From NCBI GenBank assembly GCA_045603745.1, contig JAZUMQ010000049.1, positions 62,001-126,000 of the forward strand: DNA of 64,000 nucleotides. Reading direction: 5' to 3'. This document shows positions 34,713 to 43,808 of the stretch, piece after piece; position 1 is the first letter of the stretch; the number at the start of each line of letters is the position of its first letter. The notes beneath the pieces are model-generated. The model saw only the letters and a program-made list of their open reading frames with translations, was not told where the DNA came from and searched no databases. The DNA comes from RGIG995 sp045603745. Lineage in GTDB: Bacteria > Bacillota > Clostridia > Oscillospirales > UBA644. The translations under genes and the position numbers were made by a program.

Positions 34713-34771
34713 TCGTGTAAATTGCAAAATATTTCAAACAAATTCGACGGCATTTTCGGTATCTTTCGCCA

Positions 34772-35245
34772 TCATTCTTTTTCGGTAACGGAATATCCGC
34801 GGTTGCTCAAGATATTTTTCAATTCTTCCATGAAAGATTCCGTATCCTTGAACTGGCGATAAACGGAGGCATAACGAACGTAGGCGACGTCATCGATCTC
34901 CCGCAATTTTTCCATGACCATTTCGCCGATGCGGGAAGAAGAAACTTCCTTGTCCAGATCGCTGACCAGGGCATTTTCAATGTCTGCGGCAGACTGTTCC
35001 AGAACCGTATACGGAATGGGACGTTTTCCGCAGGCTTTCAGCATACTGGACAAAATCTTTTCCCGATCGAAAATCTCGCGGGATTTATCTTTTTTCACCA
35101 CGACCAAGGGGGAATGTTCCACCACTTCAAAGGTCGTGAATCGCCGAGCGCAGGCTTCACATTCCCGACGGCGCTTGATCCGATCGTCAGAATGGCGGGA
35201 ATCCAAAACCTTACTGTCCATACAACCGCAATAAGGGCACTTCAT
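34772..35245 (-). CDS. nrdR: Transcriptional repressor NrdR
   Basis: Zinc-ribbon plus ATP-cone repressor of ribonucleotide reductase genes, 157 residues. It has zinc ligands Cys3, Cys6, Cys29 and Cys32 (MKCPYCG and RRECEACARRFTTFE) and an ATP-cone starting LVVVKKDKSREIFDREKI. The ATG at 35243-35245 is 7 bases from GGAG; the ATG six bases earlier is too close. Two in-frame codons separate the choices. It has its own consensus promoter and no nrd gene nearby. Confidence 0.95.
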   Translation of the reverse strand: MKCPYCGCMDSKVLDSRHSDDRIKRRRECEACARRFTTFEVVEHSPLVVVKKDKSREIFDREKILSSMLKACGKRPIPYTVLEQSAADIENALVSDLDKEVSSSRIGEMVMEKLREIDDVAYVRYASVYRQFKDTESFMEELKNILSNRGYSVTEKE

Positions 35246-35304
35246 GAGCATTCTCCTTCTCCCGAGGAATAAACCTCCGGGGCAAGACATTTATTGATAT
35301 TAGC

Positions 35305-35333
35305 ATTATACATCAAAATCCTTGGTTTGTCAA
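35305..35333 (-). promoter_or_regulatory. Promoter of nrdR
   Basis: Minus-strand TTGACA (35328-35333), 17-bp spacer, TATAAT (35305-35310). A weaker plus-strand pair AAGACA (35284-35289), 17 bp, TATACA (35307-35312) overlaps it and could drive xpaC. Confidence 0.9.
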
Positions 35334-35353
35334 GTGGAGAAGGAGAGAATACC

Positions 35354-35926
35354 ATGCTGAAACGGTTGCGGGTGTTGGGGGCGATCCCCGTCTTTCCGGG
35401 GGTGTTGATCTTGGGGGCAATGATCCTCGGATTCCCCTGGGTAAAAATACTGCTTTTGGGACTTTTGGCATTGGGAAGTGCTTTTTTGTGTGCCGTCATT
35501 CTTTACCCAAAACAAGACCCTGCCATTCCGGGCAGTTGGCATCGGGATCTGAGACAGTTGCGACGGACTGTGGAAAAAATCAAGAATCGCACCGTTTACA
35601 GGGGCGGGCACGACATTGTCACGGAATTGAAGCAATGCGAAAACAGTATCCCCTTTTTATCCCAGTCGGCACGGCGGGAGATTACGGAATATTATCTTCC
35701 CACGTTTTTGAGATACTTTACAGCTTATGCAACATTTGAAGAATGTAACGAAGGAAATCCGTCGGTATTAGCGACCATGGCACAAATGGAACAGGCAATA
35801 GAAGAAATTGCATCAAATTTCCGAAAAACCTGCGACCGGAACGATCGAACCGCCAGCCTGAACGTTCATGCGGAAACGGCGCTGTTATATAAAAAATTAA
35901 ACCAAAAGGAGCAACGCAATGGATAA
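35354..35926 (+). CDS. XpaC-like 5-bromo-4-chloroindolyl phosphate hydrolysis family membrane protein
   Basis: 190 residues. Two hydrophobic helices close to the N-terminus (about 8-27 and 30-50) are followed by a helical cytoplasmic domain with YLPTFLRYFTAYATFEE, typical of XpaC. These proteins occur next to TelA in Firmicutes; the true biochemical role is unclear despite the name. The ATG follows AAGGAG. It overlaps telA by 8 bp. Confidence 0.82.
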   Translation: MLKRLRVLGAIPVFPGVLILGAMILGFPWVKILLLGLLALGSAFLCAVILYPKQDPAIPGSWHRDLRQLRRTVEKIKNRTVYRGGHDIVTELKQCENSIPFLSQSARREITEYYLPTFLRYFTAYATFEECNEGNPSVLATMAQMEQAIEEIASNFRKTCDRNDRTASLNVHAETALLYKKLNQKEQRNG

Positions 35927-36926
35927 GATCAATTCCAAAACCGTTCCCCCATTAAACGACGTGAACGGGGTGCTGAATTACGGTGCCGACGCTCAGGCGA
36001 GGGTAGCGGAATTTTCGGAGATCGCTCTGGAAAATCTAAAAGCAAAAGATTTGGGAGAAGTCAGTGGAAAGATTGCGGAACTGATCGTCAAACTAAAGGA
36101 CACCGACCCGGAAGAAAAGTCCGGAATGATGCGAATTTTCCGAAAGCCAGCGGCGACGGCGGAAGGATTAAAAAGCCGGTATCGACGCGCCTGTGAAGCG
36201 GTGGACAAAATTGCGCTTTCCTTACAGGGGCATCGGGATCTTTTGATGAAAGACATTGAAATGCTGGAAATGTTGTACGCAATGAATCGGGAACAATATG
36301 AGAACCTGACCTCCTATCTGGAAGAAGGCAGATCGGCATTGAAAAAATTCCGGGAAGAAACGGCGATTCCCTTGCAGAAACAAGCGGAAGAAAGCGGGGA
36401 TCCGACAGATGCACAAGCCGTCCGGGACGCCATGGAACAATGCGACCGATTTGAAAAAAAGCTTCATGATCTGGAGCTGACCCGCGCGGTCTCATTGCAA
36501 ATGGCGCCACAGATCCGTATGCTTCAAAACAACAATACGGTCATGGCGGAAAAGATTCAATCTTCCGTCGTCAACACGATCCCTTTATGGAAAAGCCAGA
36601 TGGTATTGACGTTGGGAATGGAGAATTCCCGATCTGCCATTGAAATGCAAGCAAAAGTCACCGATATTACCGATGCTCTCCTGCGCAGAAACGCCCAATC
36701 TCTGAAAGAAACAACCCTTTCCGTCACTCGGGAAGCGGAACGGGGGTGCGTCAACGTCAGCACGTTAAAAGAGACCAACGCCCTTTTGATTGATACTTTG
36801 GACGAAATGCTGAAGCTTCGAGATGAAGGCCGAAGAGCACGAAAGGAAGCGGAAGCGGAACTGCGAAAACTGGATCAGGAAATCCGATTACGTCTGATCG
36901 GAAAAACAGAAAAGCAGTCGGTATAA
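35919..36926 (+). CDS. TelA family toxic anion resistance protein
   Basis: 335-residue, almost wholly alpha-helical cytoplasmic protein of the TelA/KlaA family, linked to tellurite and cell-envelope stress resistance. Family features include RYRRACEAVDKI, DIEMLEMLYAMNREQYENL and the WKSQMVLTLGMEN region, with a long C-terminal coiled coil (about 285-330). It overlaps xpaC by 8 bp and ends at a strong terminator. Tellurite resistance is a family annotation rather than evidence for this strain. Confidence 0.9.
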   Translation: MDKINSKTVPPLNDVNGVLNYGADAQARVAEFSEIALENLKAKDLGEVSGKIAELIVKLKDTDPEEKSGMMRIFRKPAATAEGLKSRYRRACEAVDKIALSLQGHRDLLMKDIEMLEMLYAMNREQYENLTSYLEEGRSALKKFREETAIPLQKQAEESGDPTDAQAVRDAMEQCDRFEKKLHDLELTRAVSLQMAPQIRMLQNNNTVMAEKIQSSVVNTIPLWKSQMVLTLGMENSRSAIEMQAKVTDITDALLRRNAQSLKETTLSVTREAERGCVNVSTLKETNALLIDTLDEMLKLRDEGRRARKEAEAELRKLDQEIRLRLIGKTEKQSV

Positions 36927-36930
36927 AGGC

Positions 36931-36965
36931 AAAAACCGGGAAGAAATACTCTTCCCGGTAATTTT
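36931..36965. terminator. Terminator between telA and ispD
   Basis: ACCGGGAAGA (36935-36944) / TCTTCCCGGT (36950-36959), loop AATAC, A-tract before and T-rich tract after; works for both convergent genes. Confidence 0.88.
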
Positions 36966-37639
36966 TATTTTTCCCTGCGGTTCAACAGTACCTGTTGCGC
37001 TCGAACGGCGTCCTCTTTGGTTGTAATCTTGAAATTCTCTCCTTGGCAAGGAATCATTTTCACCCTCCCTCCGGCGGCGCGAACCATACCCGCGTCGTCG
37101 GTGTATTGTTCCGTAGCCTCAAGGCAAGCCTTTTGATACAAAGAATACTCGAAGATCTGGGGGGTTGCAGCTGCCATAAGGGTTTCCCGATTGGGGGTTC
37201 GCAGAATAAACCCCTCCTCGTCCACCTGTTGAATCGTATCGACCACAGGTGTTCCGGCACAGACCCCATCGTACTTCAGTGCATTACGGTGCAACCGGTC
37301 GATCTCTTCCGGTAAAATCAAGGGACGGGCGGCATCGTGAACCGAAACATAATCACATTTCGGAAGTGCCGAAAGTCCGCAGATTACCGATTCTTGACGG
37401 GTTTTTCCCCCTTCCACCACGGCGATGACCTTGGGAAATTCCGCCGTTAATTCCCGAACGAAACAAAGACTTTCTTTCCGTGTAGAAACGACGATCGCGG
37501 TAACTGTTTTCGCCTGTTGAAAGGCTTGTAGCGTATACCACAGAACCGGCTTCCCGCAAAGGTCAAACATCAATTTATCTTCCCCGAACCGAGCACCCGA
37601 TCCGGCGGCAGGAATAATTACTCCAAAGGTTTTTGCCAT
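36965..37639 (-). CDS. ispD: 2-C-methyl-D-erythritol 4-phosphate cytidylyltransferase
   Basis: MEP-pathway isoprenoid enzyme, 224 residues. GVIIPAAGSGARFGEDKLM is the nucleotide-binding start; SVHDAARPL, TPQIFE and DDAGMV are conserved. The ATG at 37637-37639 is preceded by GGGAG; a longer open frame upstream includes the promoter and is rejected. Monocistronic. Confidence 0.94.
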   Translation of the reverse strand: MAKTFGVIIPAAGSGARFGEDKLMFDLCGKPVLWYTLQAFQQAKTVTAIVVSTRKESLCFVRELTAEFPKVIAVVEGGKTRQESVICGLSALPKCDYVSVHDAARPLILPEEIDRLHRNALKYDGVCAGTPVVDTIQQVDEEGFILRTPNRETLMAAATPQIFEYSLYQKACLEATEQYTDDAGMVRAAGGRVKMIPCQGENFKITTKEDAVRAQQVLLNRREK

Positions 37640-37699
37640 AATATGCTCCCATATTTCCGAAATAACGTTATAGTTTTGCACTTTACATTTTGCATTCCC

Positions 37700-37728
37700 A
37701 TTATACCATTCCGGAGAGAAATTGTCAA
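37700..37728 (-). promoter_or_regulatory. Promoter of ispD
   Basis: Minus-strand TTGACA (37723-37728), 17-bp spacer, TATAAT (37700-37705). Confidence 0.9.
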
Positions 37729-37826
37729 GATAGGACGGACTTTTCAGAAATGTCACGATTTTGTGGCGAATTCTTAATATTATCATAGTATTATAAAAAT
37801 ATACGTTACGAAAGGACCGTTGAATT

Positions 37827-38468
37827 ATGGTTAAGATCTCCCCTTCTCTTTTGGCATCGGACTTTGCAAATCTGAAAAGTGAAATCGAAAGCATTTCCAC
37901 GGCGGATTATCTGCACGTGGACGTGATGGACGGTCTGTTCGTCCCCAACATTGCCATCGGATTGCCCACAACCCAAGCGATTCGGCGCTCCACGAAAACG
38001 CCCTTGGACGTGCATCTGATGATCACCCACCCTCAGGATTACATTGAAGCCTTTGCAAAGGCGGGGGCAGATATTATTTCTTTCCACGTGGAAAGCGATT
38101 GCGACATTGACCAGTGCATCGCAAAAATCAAGGCTTGCGGAAAAAAGCCGGGACTTGTCATCAATCCCGCTACCCCAATTGATCCCATTTTACCCCGGTT
38201 GAAAGATCTGTATTTGGTTCTGGTTATGACCGTAGAACCGGGCTTTGGCGGGCAAAAATGCAAGGAAGAATGTTTTGATAAAGTCCGGGCCCTGCGGGAA
38301 AAGATCACCCAAGAGGGGTGGAGCACCCATATCGAGGTGGACGGCGGAATTACCGCAGAAAACGCACCGTTGGCGATTGAAGCCGGAGCCGATATTTTAG
38401 TTGCCGGATCCTCGGTCTTCAAGGCATCCGACCGAAACGCTGCCATTGCTGAATTGAAAGGAAACTGA
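37827..38468 (+). CDS. rpe: Ribulose-phosphate 3-epimerase
   Basis: TIM-barrel enzyme interconverting ribulose-5-P and xylulose-5-P, 213 residues. ISPSLLASDF, the metal-binding HVDVMDG and HLMI, VEPGFGGQ and EVDGGI with the phosphate-binding C-terminal AGSSVF are all present. GAAAGGA precedes the ATG. It begins a five-gene plus-strand run (rpe, cysteine hydrolase, YkgJ-like, radA, HAD). Confidence 0.96.
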   Translation: MVKISPSLLASDFANLKSEIESISTADYLHVDVMDGLFVPNIAIGLPTTQAIRRSTKTPLDVHLMITHPQDYIEAFAKAGADIISFHVESDCDIDQCIAKIKACGKKPGLVINPATPIDPILPRLKDLYLVLVMTVEPGFGGQKCKEECFDKVRALREKITQEGWSTHIEVDGGITAENAPLAIEAGADILVAGSSVFKASDRNAAIAELKGN

Positions 38469-38471
38469 ATC

Positions 38472-39095
38472 ATGTTTTTCACACCGCCTTATGAAAAAAC
38501 CATTCGAGAAGTTACCGTAGACATTCGCAATTATATCACAGCACCGGAATCCACCGTGGTAGTCAATATGGATACCATCAACGGATTTTTCAAAAAGGGA
38601 AAATTGGCATCGAACCGCCTGAAATCCATTATCCCCCAGATCAAACAGGTGAACGAATATTATCTGGACAGTCCAAAAATATTTTTTGTGGATACTCATA
38701 CTCAAGACTCCGAAGAATTCGACACCTATCCGGAACATTGCGTGGACAAGTACGAGCAGGAAGTGATTTCCGAATTGGAATCCTTTGCGGAAGTGGGAGA
38801 AGTTATTCCAAAGAACTCCACCAACGGATTTTTCTGCAAGGAATTCTTGGTTTGGCTTGCGAAACACAAGGAAATTGAGAACATCGTTATCGTTGGGGGT
38901 TGCACCGATATTTGCGTTATGCAGTTTGCCCTCACCATTCGTGCTTATTGGAACGAAAGCAACAACAATAATCGAATCATCGTCATCGAAAACGCGGTAC
39001 AAACCTACCACGACGACATTCATAACGGCGATATGATGCACTATTTTGCGCTGTTCAATATGTATATGAACGGCATCAAGATCGCCCGTCTGTAA
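38472..39095 (+). CDS. Isochorismatase-fold cysteine hydrolase (nicotinamidase-like)
   Basis: 207 residues. The isochorismatase-fold catalytic triad is visible as Asp34 (VVNMDTINGFF), Lys114 (VIPKNSTNGFF) and Cys148 (GGCTDICVMQF). D-T-x-x-x-F and the Cys motif fit nicotinamidase-type amidases, but the substrate cannot be settled by eye. It starts 3 bp after rpe and ends 2 bp before the next gene, so it is inside the operon. Confidence 0.85.
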   Translation: MFFTPPYEKTIREVTVDIRNYITAPESTVVVNMDTINGFFKKGKLASNRLKSIIPQIKQVNEYYLDSPKIFFVDTHTQDSEEFDTYPEHCVDKYEQEVISELESFAEVGEVIPKNSTNGFFCKEFLVWLAKHKEIENIVIVGGCTDICVMQFALTIRAYWNESNNNNRIIVIENAVQTYHDDIHNGDMMHYFALFNMYMNGIKIARL

Positions 39096-39097
39096 TT

Positions 39098-39451
39098 ATG
39101 GAAAAGACGCCGATTCAAAAACTATACGATCGAATTCCCACCTTTCGATGCAAGGAAGGGTGCGTGCGTTGTTGCGATAACTGGATTCAATTTGCACCGG
39201 AAGAAGAACTTCGTTGCGGCGGTTTTGATTTTTCGGAAGAAATCTGTCCGAAATTAAAAGACGGTGGTTGCTCGGTCTACGAAGTCCGACCGTTGATCTG
39301 CCGATTATTTGCTTCCAGCGAAATTATGCCTTGTCCCTATGGGTACGGCCCGGAAAAACCGCTGAGTGAAGCGGAAACCAAAGAAATTCTACGAGAATAT
39401 TTAAACCTACGAAAGGAACAGGAAGAAGGGTATGGCAAAGACTGTAAATAA
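39098..39451 (+). CDS. YkgJ-family cysteine-cluster protein
   Basis: 117 residues with the CxxxCxxCC cluster FRCKEGCVRCCDNW, then CPKLKDGGCSVYEVRPLICRLF, characteristic of the zinc/iron-chelating YkgJ domain. Role unknown in the family. It overlaps the start of radA by 20 bp, implying coupled translation. Confidence 0.87.
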   Translation: MEKTPIQKLYDRIPTFRCKEGCVRCCDNWIQFAPEEELRCGGFDFSEEICPKLKDGGCSVYEVRPLICRLFASSEIMPCPYGYGPEKPLSEAETKEILREYLNLRKEQEEGYGKDCK

Positions 39452-40796
39452 AGCAAAGACGGTATACGTTTGCTCCGAGTGCGGAAATGAAAATCCCAAA
39501 TGGGCGGGGCAATGTCCTGCCTGCGGTGCCTGGAATTCCTTTTTTGAACAGATCGTAGAACCGGATAAACCGGCAACCTTGGCAACAAAGACCGACCCTT
39601 TGAAGCGAGCTGCGCCCAAGCGTCTGCGGGAGATTACCGCAGAGAGTGAATTGCGGCAATCTACCGGAATTTCCGAATTGGATCGGGTTTTGGGAGGAGG
39701 CATCGTGAAGGGCTCGCTGATTCTGGTCAGCGGAGAACCGGGAATCGGGAAATCTACGATTTTATTGCAAATGTGTATGAAGATGCAGGATCTTCGGATC
39801 TTGTACGTTTCGGGAGAAGAATCTCCTCGGCAAATCAAGTTGCGGGCAGATCGGGTAGGGAAATATCCGGAAAACCTGTTTATCTTATCCGAAACCGACA
39901 TTTCCGCCGTGATTGATCGAACCGAAGAAGCCACTCCGGACATTCTGGTGGTGGACTCTATTCAGACCATGTACCGACAGGACATGACCTCTGCCCCCGG
40001 CTCAGTTCCCCAAGTTCGGGAATGCACCTCGGAATTGATGCGGATCGCAAAATCCATGGAAATTCCCACCTTTGTGGTCAGCCACGTAAACAAAGAAGGT
40101 GCCATCGCCGGTCCGAAGGTGATGGAACACATGGTGGACGCAGTCTTGTATTTTGAAGGAGAACGCTCCAGCGACCATCGAATTTTGCGTGCCATCAAAA
40201 ACCGTTTTGGGTCGACCAATGAAATCGGTGTTTTTGAAATGACCGAAGAGGGATTGAAAGAAATCCCCAATCCTTCGGAACTGTTTTTGTTAGACAAACC
40301 GGAAAACGTATCGGGGATTGCCACCCTTTGCGTCATGGAAGGAACGAGACCCATCATTGCAGAAGTACAGACGTTGGTTTCCAAAACGCCCTTTCCCTCT
40401 CCCAGAAGAACGGCAGTTGGATTCGACTATCAACGATTGAATCTGATCTTAGCCGTGTTGGAACGGCGATGCGGGTTATTCTTCGGAACCAGCGACGTAT
40501 ACGTCAACGTCATCGGAGGATTGCGATTGGACGAACCAGCAGCGGATCTGGGAGTTGCCATGGCAATTATCTCGGCGGCAAAAGACTTCGTATTGCCGGA
40601 AAAGACCATCTTTATCGGAGAAATCGGTCTTGCGGGAGAATTACGTGCCGTTTCGGGAATCGAAAAAAGATTGCACGAAGCGGCTTCGTTGGGCTTTACC
40701 CGTGCTGTGATTCCGGCACGAAACCGCCCCAAAGGAACTTTCAATCTGGAAATCTTACCGGCGTACTCCATTAAAGATGTTTTAAACAAAGTTTAA
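39432..40796 (+). CDS. radA: DNA repair protein RadA/Sms
   Basis: RecA-like ATPase that drives branch migration in recombination, 454 residues. A zinc ribbon (Cys14, Cys17, Cys28, Cys31) precedes Walker A GEPGIGKS (101-108), Walker B ILVVDSIQTM, the RadA-specific KNRFG motif, and a Lon-like C-terminal domain (GGLRLDEPAADLGVAMAI). The start lies inside the YkgJ-like gene with GAAGAAGGG upstream. Confidence 0.96.
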   Translation: MAKTVNKAKTVYVCSECGNENPKWAGQCPACGAWNSFFEQIVEPDKPATLATKTDPLKRAAPKRLREITAESELRQSTGISELDRVLGGGIVKGSLILVSGEPGIGKSTILLQMCMKMQDLRILYVSGEESPRQIKLRADRVGKYPENLFILSETDISAVIDRTEEATPDILVVDSIQTMYRQDMTSAPGSVPQVRECTSELMRIAKSMEIPTFVVSHVNKEGAIAGPKVMEHMVDAVLYFEGERSSDHRILRAIKNRFGSTNEIGVFEMTEEGLKEIPNPSELFLLDKPENVSGIATLCVMEGTRPIIAEVQTLVSKTPFPSPRRTAVGFDYQRLNLILAVLERRCGLFFGTSDVYVNVIGGLRLDEPAADLGVAMAIISAAKDFVLPEKTIFIGEIGLAGELRAVSGIEKRLHEAASLGFTRAVIPARNRPKGTFNLEILPAYSIKDVLNKV

Positions 40797-40810
40797 GAGG
40801 TTTTTTTGCT

Positions 40811-41575
40811 ATGCCCTATTCCATTTTTCTCGACCTTGACGGCACTCTTTTACCCGGGGGAGAACGACAGTTTTCCGATAAAACCCTAAAAGCTTTGACC
40901 GAAACTCAAGCCGCAGGACACAAGATTTTTCTGAACACCGGACGTCCAGCTTCCAATCTGCCTGTAGATTCCTTTCGAGGATTTAAGTTCGACGGTTATC
41001 TGTGCGGCTGCACCTACGTCACTGTCGGGGGAAAGCTGATCATGGCAGACCATCTTTCTGCCGACGAATCTCAGCCCATTGTGGCACATTTTTACAATCG
41101 GGACACCATCGTTCTTCTGGAAGGAGAGCTGGCGGTCTATGCAGCATACGACAAAGAAAACAGCACTGAAAAATACGGTTACATTCCCCTCAACGATATG
41201 AGCGAGATCTTCAAAGTCTGTGAATTGGAACCCATCTCAAAAATAAGCATTTGGAAGAAATTGTCCGAAAAAGACGTTGCTTTCGTCCAACAATTTGCCC
41301 ACATTTTGCGGATAGAAGCCAACTGTACCGAAATCACTCCGTTCGGCCACGATAAAGCCTATGTCATGAACGCGGTCATCGATTATTTGGATTTGGATCC
41401 CGAAAAAGTGATTGCCATGGGAGATTCGGGGAACGATATTGCCATGTTAGACGCGGCTCCCATCTCCGTTGCCATGTCAACGGCATCTGAGGAAGTGAAA
41501 TCTCACGCAAAATACGTGACAAAGTCAGCAAAAGAAGATGGAGTTACGGTATTCTTGGAAGAGTTTTTAAAATAG
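40811..41575 (+). CDS. Cof-type HAD-superfamily hydrolase
   Basis: 254-residue phosphatase with HAD motif I DLDGTLLPGG, motif II Thr in FLNTGRP, a C2-type cap (about 75-190), Lys in motif III and motif IV GDSGNDIAML. Cof-type enzymes dephosphorylate sugar phosphates, PLP or FMN; the substrate is not predictable here. AAGAGG precedes the ATG; radA ends 14 bp upstream. Confidence 0.9.
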   Translation: MPYSIFLDLDGTLLPGGERQFSDKTLKALTETQAAGHKIFLNTGRPASNLPVDSFRGFKFDGYLCGCTYVTVGGKLIMADHLSADESQPIVAHFYNRDTIVLLEGELAVYAAYDKENSTEKYGYIPLNDMSEIFKVCELEPISKISIWKKLSEKDVAFVQQFAHILRIEANCTEITPFGHDKAYVMNAVIDYLDLDPEKVIAMGDSGNDIAMLDAAPISVAMSTASEEVKSHAKYVTKSAKEDGVTVFLEEFLK

Positions 41576-41587
41576 TTTTTCTACATA

Positions 41588-41620
41588 AAAAAGATCGCTG
41601 AAAATCAGCGATCTTTTTTT
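41588..41620. terminator. Bidirectional terminator between HAD and MFS genes
   Basis: GATCGCTGA (41593-41601) / TCAGCGATC (41605-41613), extended by A5/T5 flanks, T7 following. The MFS stop codon lies at its edge. Confidence 0.9.
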
Positions 41621-42848
41621 ATTTTTTTCGTGTTTTATAAAGATGTGCATAAACGAAAATACCTAACAGGGGGAAAAGCATACCGGCTAAAATTCCCAGT
41701 TTCATACCAAACTGATCCGGAGTCAAGGATAATTTTTGAGAAAGGGAAATCAAGGTGGGATTAGCGGTGGCAATGTCTGTGATCACACCCACCAGCTGAG
41801 GCGCAACCGACGCTCCGAAATCGCCCCCGGCAGCCATCATAGCATAGATAAACACACCGCCGTCGGGGAATCGATCGGAAGCGACGATCAGGTTTCCCGG
41901 CCAAAGCATTGATGTGGCAAATCCGGTAAAAGCGCAAGCAAACAATCCTAAAATCGGAATAGGCGATAGGGCGGCGACGGCATAACACAAGGTGGCACCG
42001 ATTCCGCACAGAAGCAAAACTTTTTCGATATGTTTTCCGAATTTTCCGTATAGCGTCCGACCAATTCCAAGGAACATCGCAAACATAGCAACACCGAAAA
42101 TATCGCCCCAAACTTTAGGAATTTCAAGGGCTTGTTCCAAATATCCGGAAGCCCACTGCGCCATCGTACATTCGGCAGCTCCACCTAAAAAGATGGCAGA
42201 AACCGAAAGCCAAACCCCTTTGCTTTTCAGAAGATGTAACGCTCCGGAGACCTTTTCCGGGGTCTGCATGGGAGGAAGTTGCGTTCCGGAAAAAAGAAGG
42301 GCAGAAACCAAGGGAATCAAAGAGAAGATCAAGGCAAGCCAATGCCAGTTTTCTCCCCCGAAAAGAAGCAAAAAGAGGGTACTTACAATAATTACCCCAA
42401 CCACACCCCAGGCATAGACCGAGTGTAACCGGCTCATTTCCCGATCCGGATCTTTTGAGGGAAGGGCGGCAATGGTGGGACTGATCAAGACCTCCGCAAG
42501 TCCTGAGGCGGCAGAAAAAATCACCGTACCTATCACAAGTCCTGCGTATGCCCATTGGGGAAAAGCAAGGGGTAACAGAGCATAGATCCACAATCCCGCC
42601 ACGGCAATATAGGGAATTGTTTTGACCACTTTCGGAATATTAAACCGATGGGAAAAGAAGGAAAAAATCAGATCAATGCCCAACTGAGTACAAAAATTGA
42701 TCAAGACCAAAAGTCCTAAAAGAGAATAAGAAATACCGTAAAGTGTCCGAAAAGTCAGAAATAAAACCGGTGATAAATTCCCCACTACGGACATGGTGAT
42801 ATTCACGGTATAACAAGCGTATTTAATGCGTTTTTCCTTGGTATTCAT
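41619..42848 (-). CDS. Major facilitator superfamily transporter
   Basis: 409 residues with about 12 hydrophobic helices, short cytoplasmic termini and the central loop between helices 6 and 7 (QTPEKVSGALHLLKSKG). The helix 2-3 loop (SHRFNIPKVVK) is only a weak version of the MFS motif A. Substrate is unknown; it loosely resembles fucose/sugar-type permeases. It is separated from the upstream tadA operon by a small hairpin, so it may be transcribed alone or by read-through. Confidence 0.85.
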   Translation of the reverse strand: MNTKEKRIKYACYTVNITMSVVGNLSPVLFLTFRTLYGISYSLLGLLVLINFCTQLGIDLIFSFFSHRFNIPKVVKTIPYIAVAGLWIYALLPLAFPQWAYAGLVIGTVIFSAASGLAEVLISPTIAALPSKDPDREMSRLHSVYAWGVVGVIIVSTLFLLLFGGENWHWLALIFSLIPLVSALLFSGTQLPPMQTPEKVSGALHLLKSKGVWLSVSAIFLGGAAECTMAQWASGYLEQALEIPKVWGDIFGVAMFAMFLGIGRTLYGKFGKHIEKVLLLCGIGATLCYAVAALSPIPILGLFACAFTGFATSMLWPGNLIVASDRFPDGGVFIYAMMAAGGDFGASVAPQLVGVITDIATANPTLISLSQKLSLTPDQFGMKLGILAGMLFPLLGIFVYAHLYKTRKK

Positions 42849-42872
42849 AAATAAATCCCTTGCTCAAGAAGA

Positions 42873-42894
42873 AAGAGCAACCACGGTTGCTCTT
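42873..42894 (-). terminator. Hairpin after the tadA operon
   Basis: AAGAGCAAC (42873-42881) / GTTGCTCTT (42886-42894), 4-base loop, followed on the minus strand by a mixed T-rich tract. Likely a partial terminator ahead of the MFS gene. Confidence 0.65.
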
Positions 42895-42896
42895 GT

Positions 42897-43808
42897 TTAA
42901 CTGATAAGAAAATAGATCAGATACCAAACTTCCTGTCCTTTTGCCGTCACCCCTTCTCCTGTGTGAACAAATCCGACCGATTCACAGAGACGACGGGAAG
43001 GAATACTATTTTTCCGAATCGTTGCAGTGGCAGTAGAATAGCCTTTTTCTTTGGCAAGATCCAGTGCTTTACAAAGGGCTTGAGTACCGTAAGTTTTTCC
43101 CCGATAATCGGAAAAAATATGAACTTCGAGATCCACATTGCCGTCCGCATCTTCTGTCAATTGAAGGTATCCTACCGCTTGCTCGTCCACGGTGACGGCG
43201 AAAGATTCAAAATAACGCCCCTCAAACACCTTTGTATTCCATTGGTCGATGATAGCAGAGATGCTCTGATTTGACCGATTGGAATACAAATACCGTTTCA
43301 AGACCGGAAGGTCGTTTTTGGAAAAAGAGCGAAGAGAAATTTCTTTTTGTTCCGGTTTTTTTAAATTCCGCATTTCCCGAAAAAAGTCCGTTAGCTGTCG
43401 GGAACATTCCGTTTCCAAAATCCCGGAGATTACTTCCGGCTGATGATTAAAAGGCAGTTGGGTCAAATCGCAAAGACTTCCCATACAGCCGGCTTTTGGG
43501 TCCATGGCTCCGATATACACCCGACGGATCCGGGCGTTGATGATCGCACCGGCACACATGGGGCATGGTTCGAGGGTTACGTAAAGATCGCAATCGGAAA
43601 GCCGCCAACCGCCCACCTTTTTGCAGGCGCGGTGCAGAGCGACAATCTCTGCATGGAGCAGGGCGTTTTTTCCGGTTTCCCGCCGATTATAGCCGGTGGC
43701 GATGACCTTGCCGCCTTTGACGATGACCGCACCCACAGGGACTTCCCCTAAAGCCTTCGCTTTTTCGGCGCAGGCAAGGGCACGGCGCATAAAAATTTCG
43801 TGGCTCAT
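42897..43808 (-). CDS. tadA: tRNA adenosine deaminase TadA fused to a GNAT acetyltransferase
   Basis: 303 residues, twice normal TadA. Residues 1-150 are a complete deaminase: His52-Ala-Glu54 and PCPMC (Cys82, Cys85) form the zinc site that converts A34 to inosine in tRNA-Arg. Residues about 152-303 form a GNAT domain with ISLRSFSKNDLPVLKRYL at its start, the acetyl-CoA loop DYRGKTYGTQAL and RRLCESVGFVHTGEG. There is no stop or frameshift between them, so it is a true fusion. The acetyl acceptor is unknown. It overlaps the DUF1934 gene by 4 bp. Confidence 0.92.
   Translation of the reverse strand: MSHEIFMRRALACAEKAKALGEVPVGAVIVKGGKVIATGYNRRETGKNALLHAEIVALHRACKKVGGWRLSDCDLYVTLEPCPMCAGAIINARIRRVYIGAMDPKAGCMGSLCDLTQLPFNHQPEVISGILETECSRQLTDFFREMRNLKKPEQKEISLRSFSKNDLPVLKRYLYSNRSNQSISAIIDQWNTKVFEGRYFESFAVTVDEQAVGYLQLTEDADGNVDLEVHIFSDYRGKTYGTQALCKALDLAKEKGYSTATATIRKNSIPSRRLCESVGFVHTGEGVTAKGQEVWYLIYFLIS

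Noticed and set aside
36965..37900. Extended N-terminus of ispD
   Set aside because: The extra codons cross the consensus promoter at 37700-37728.
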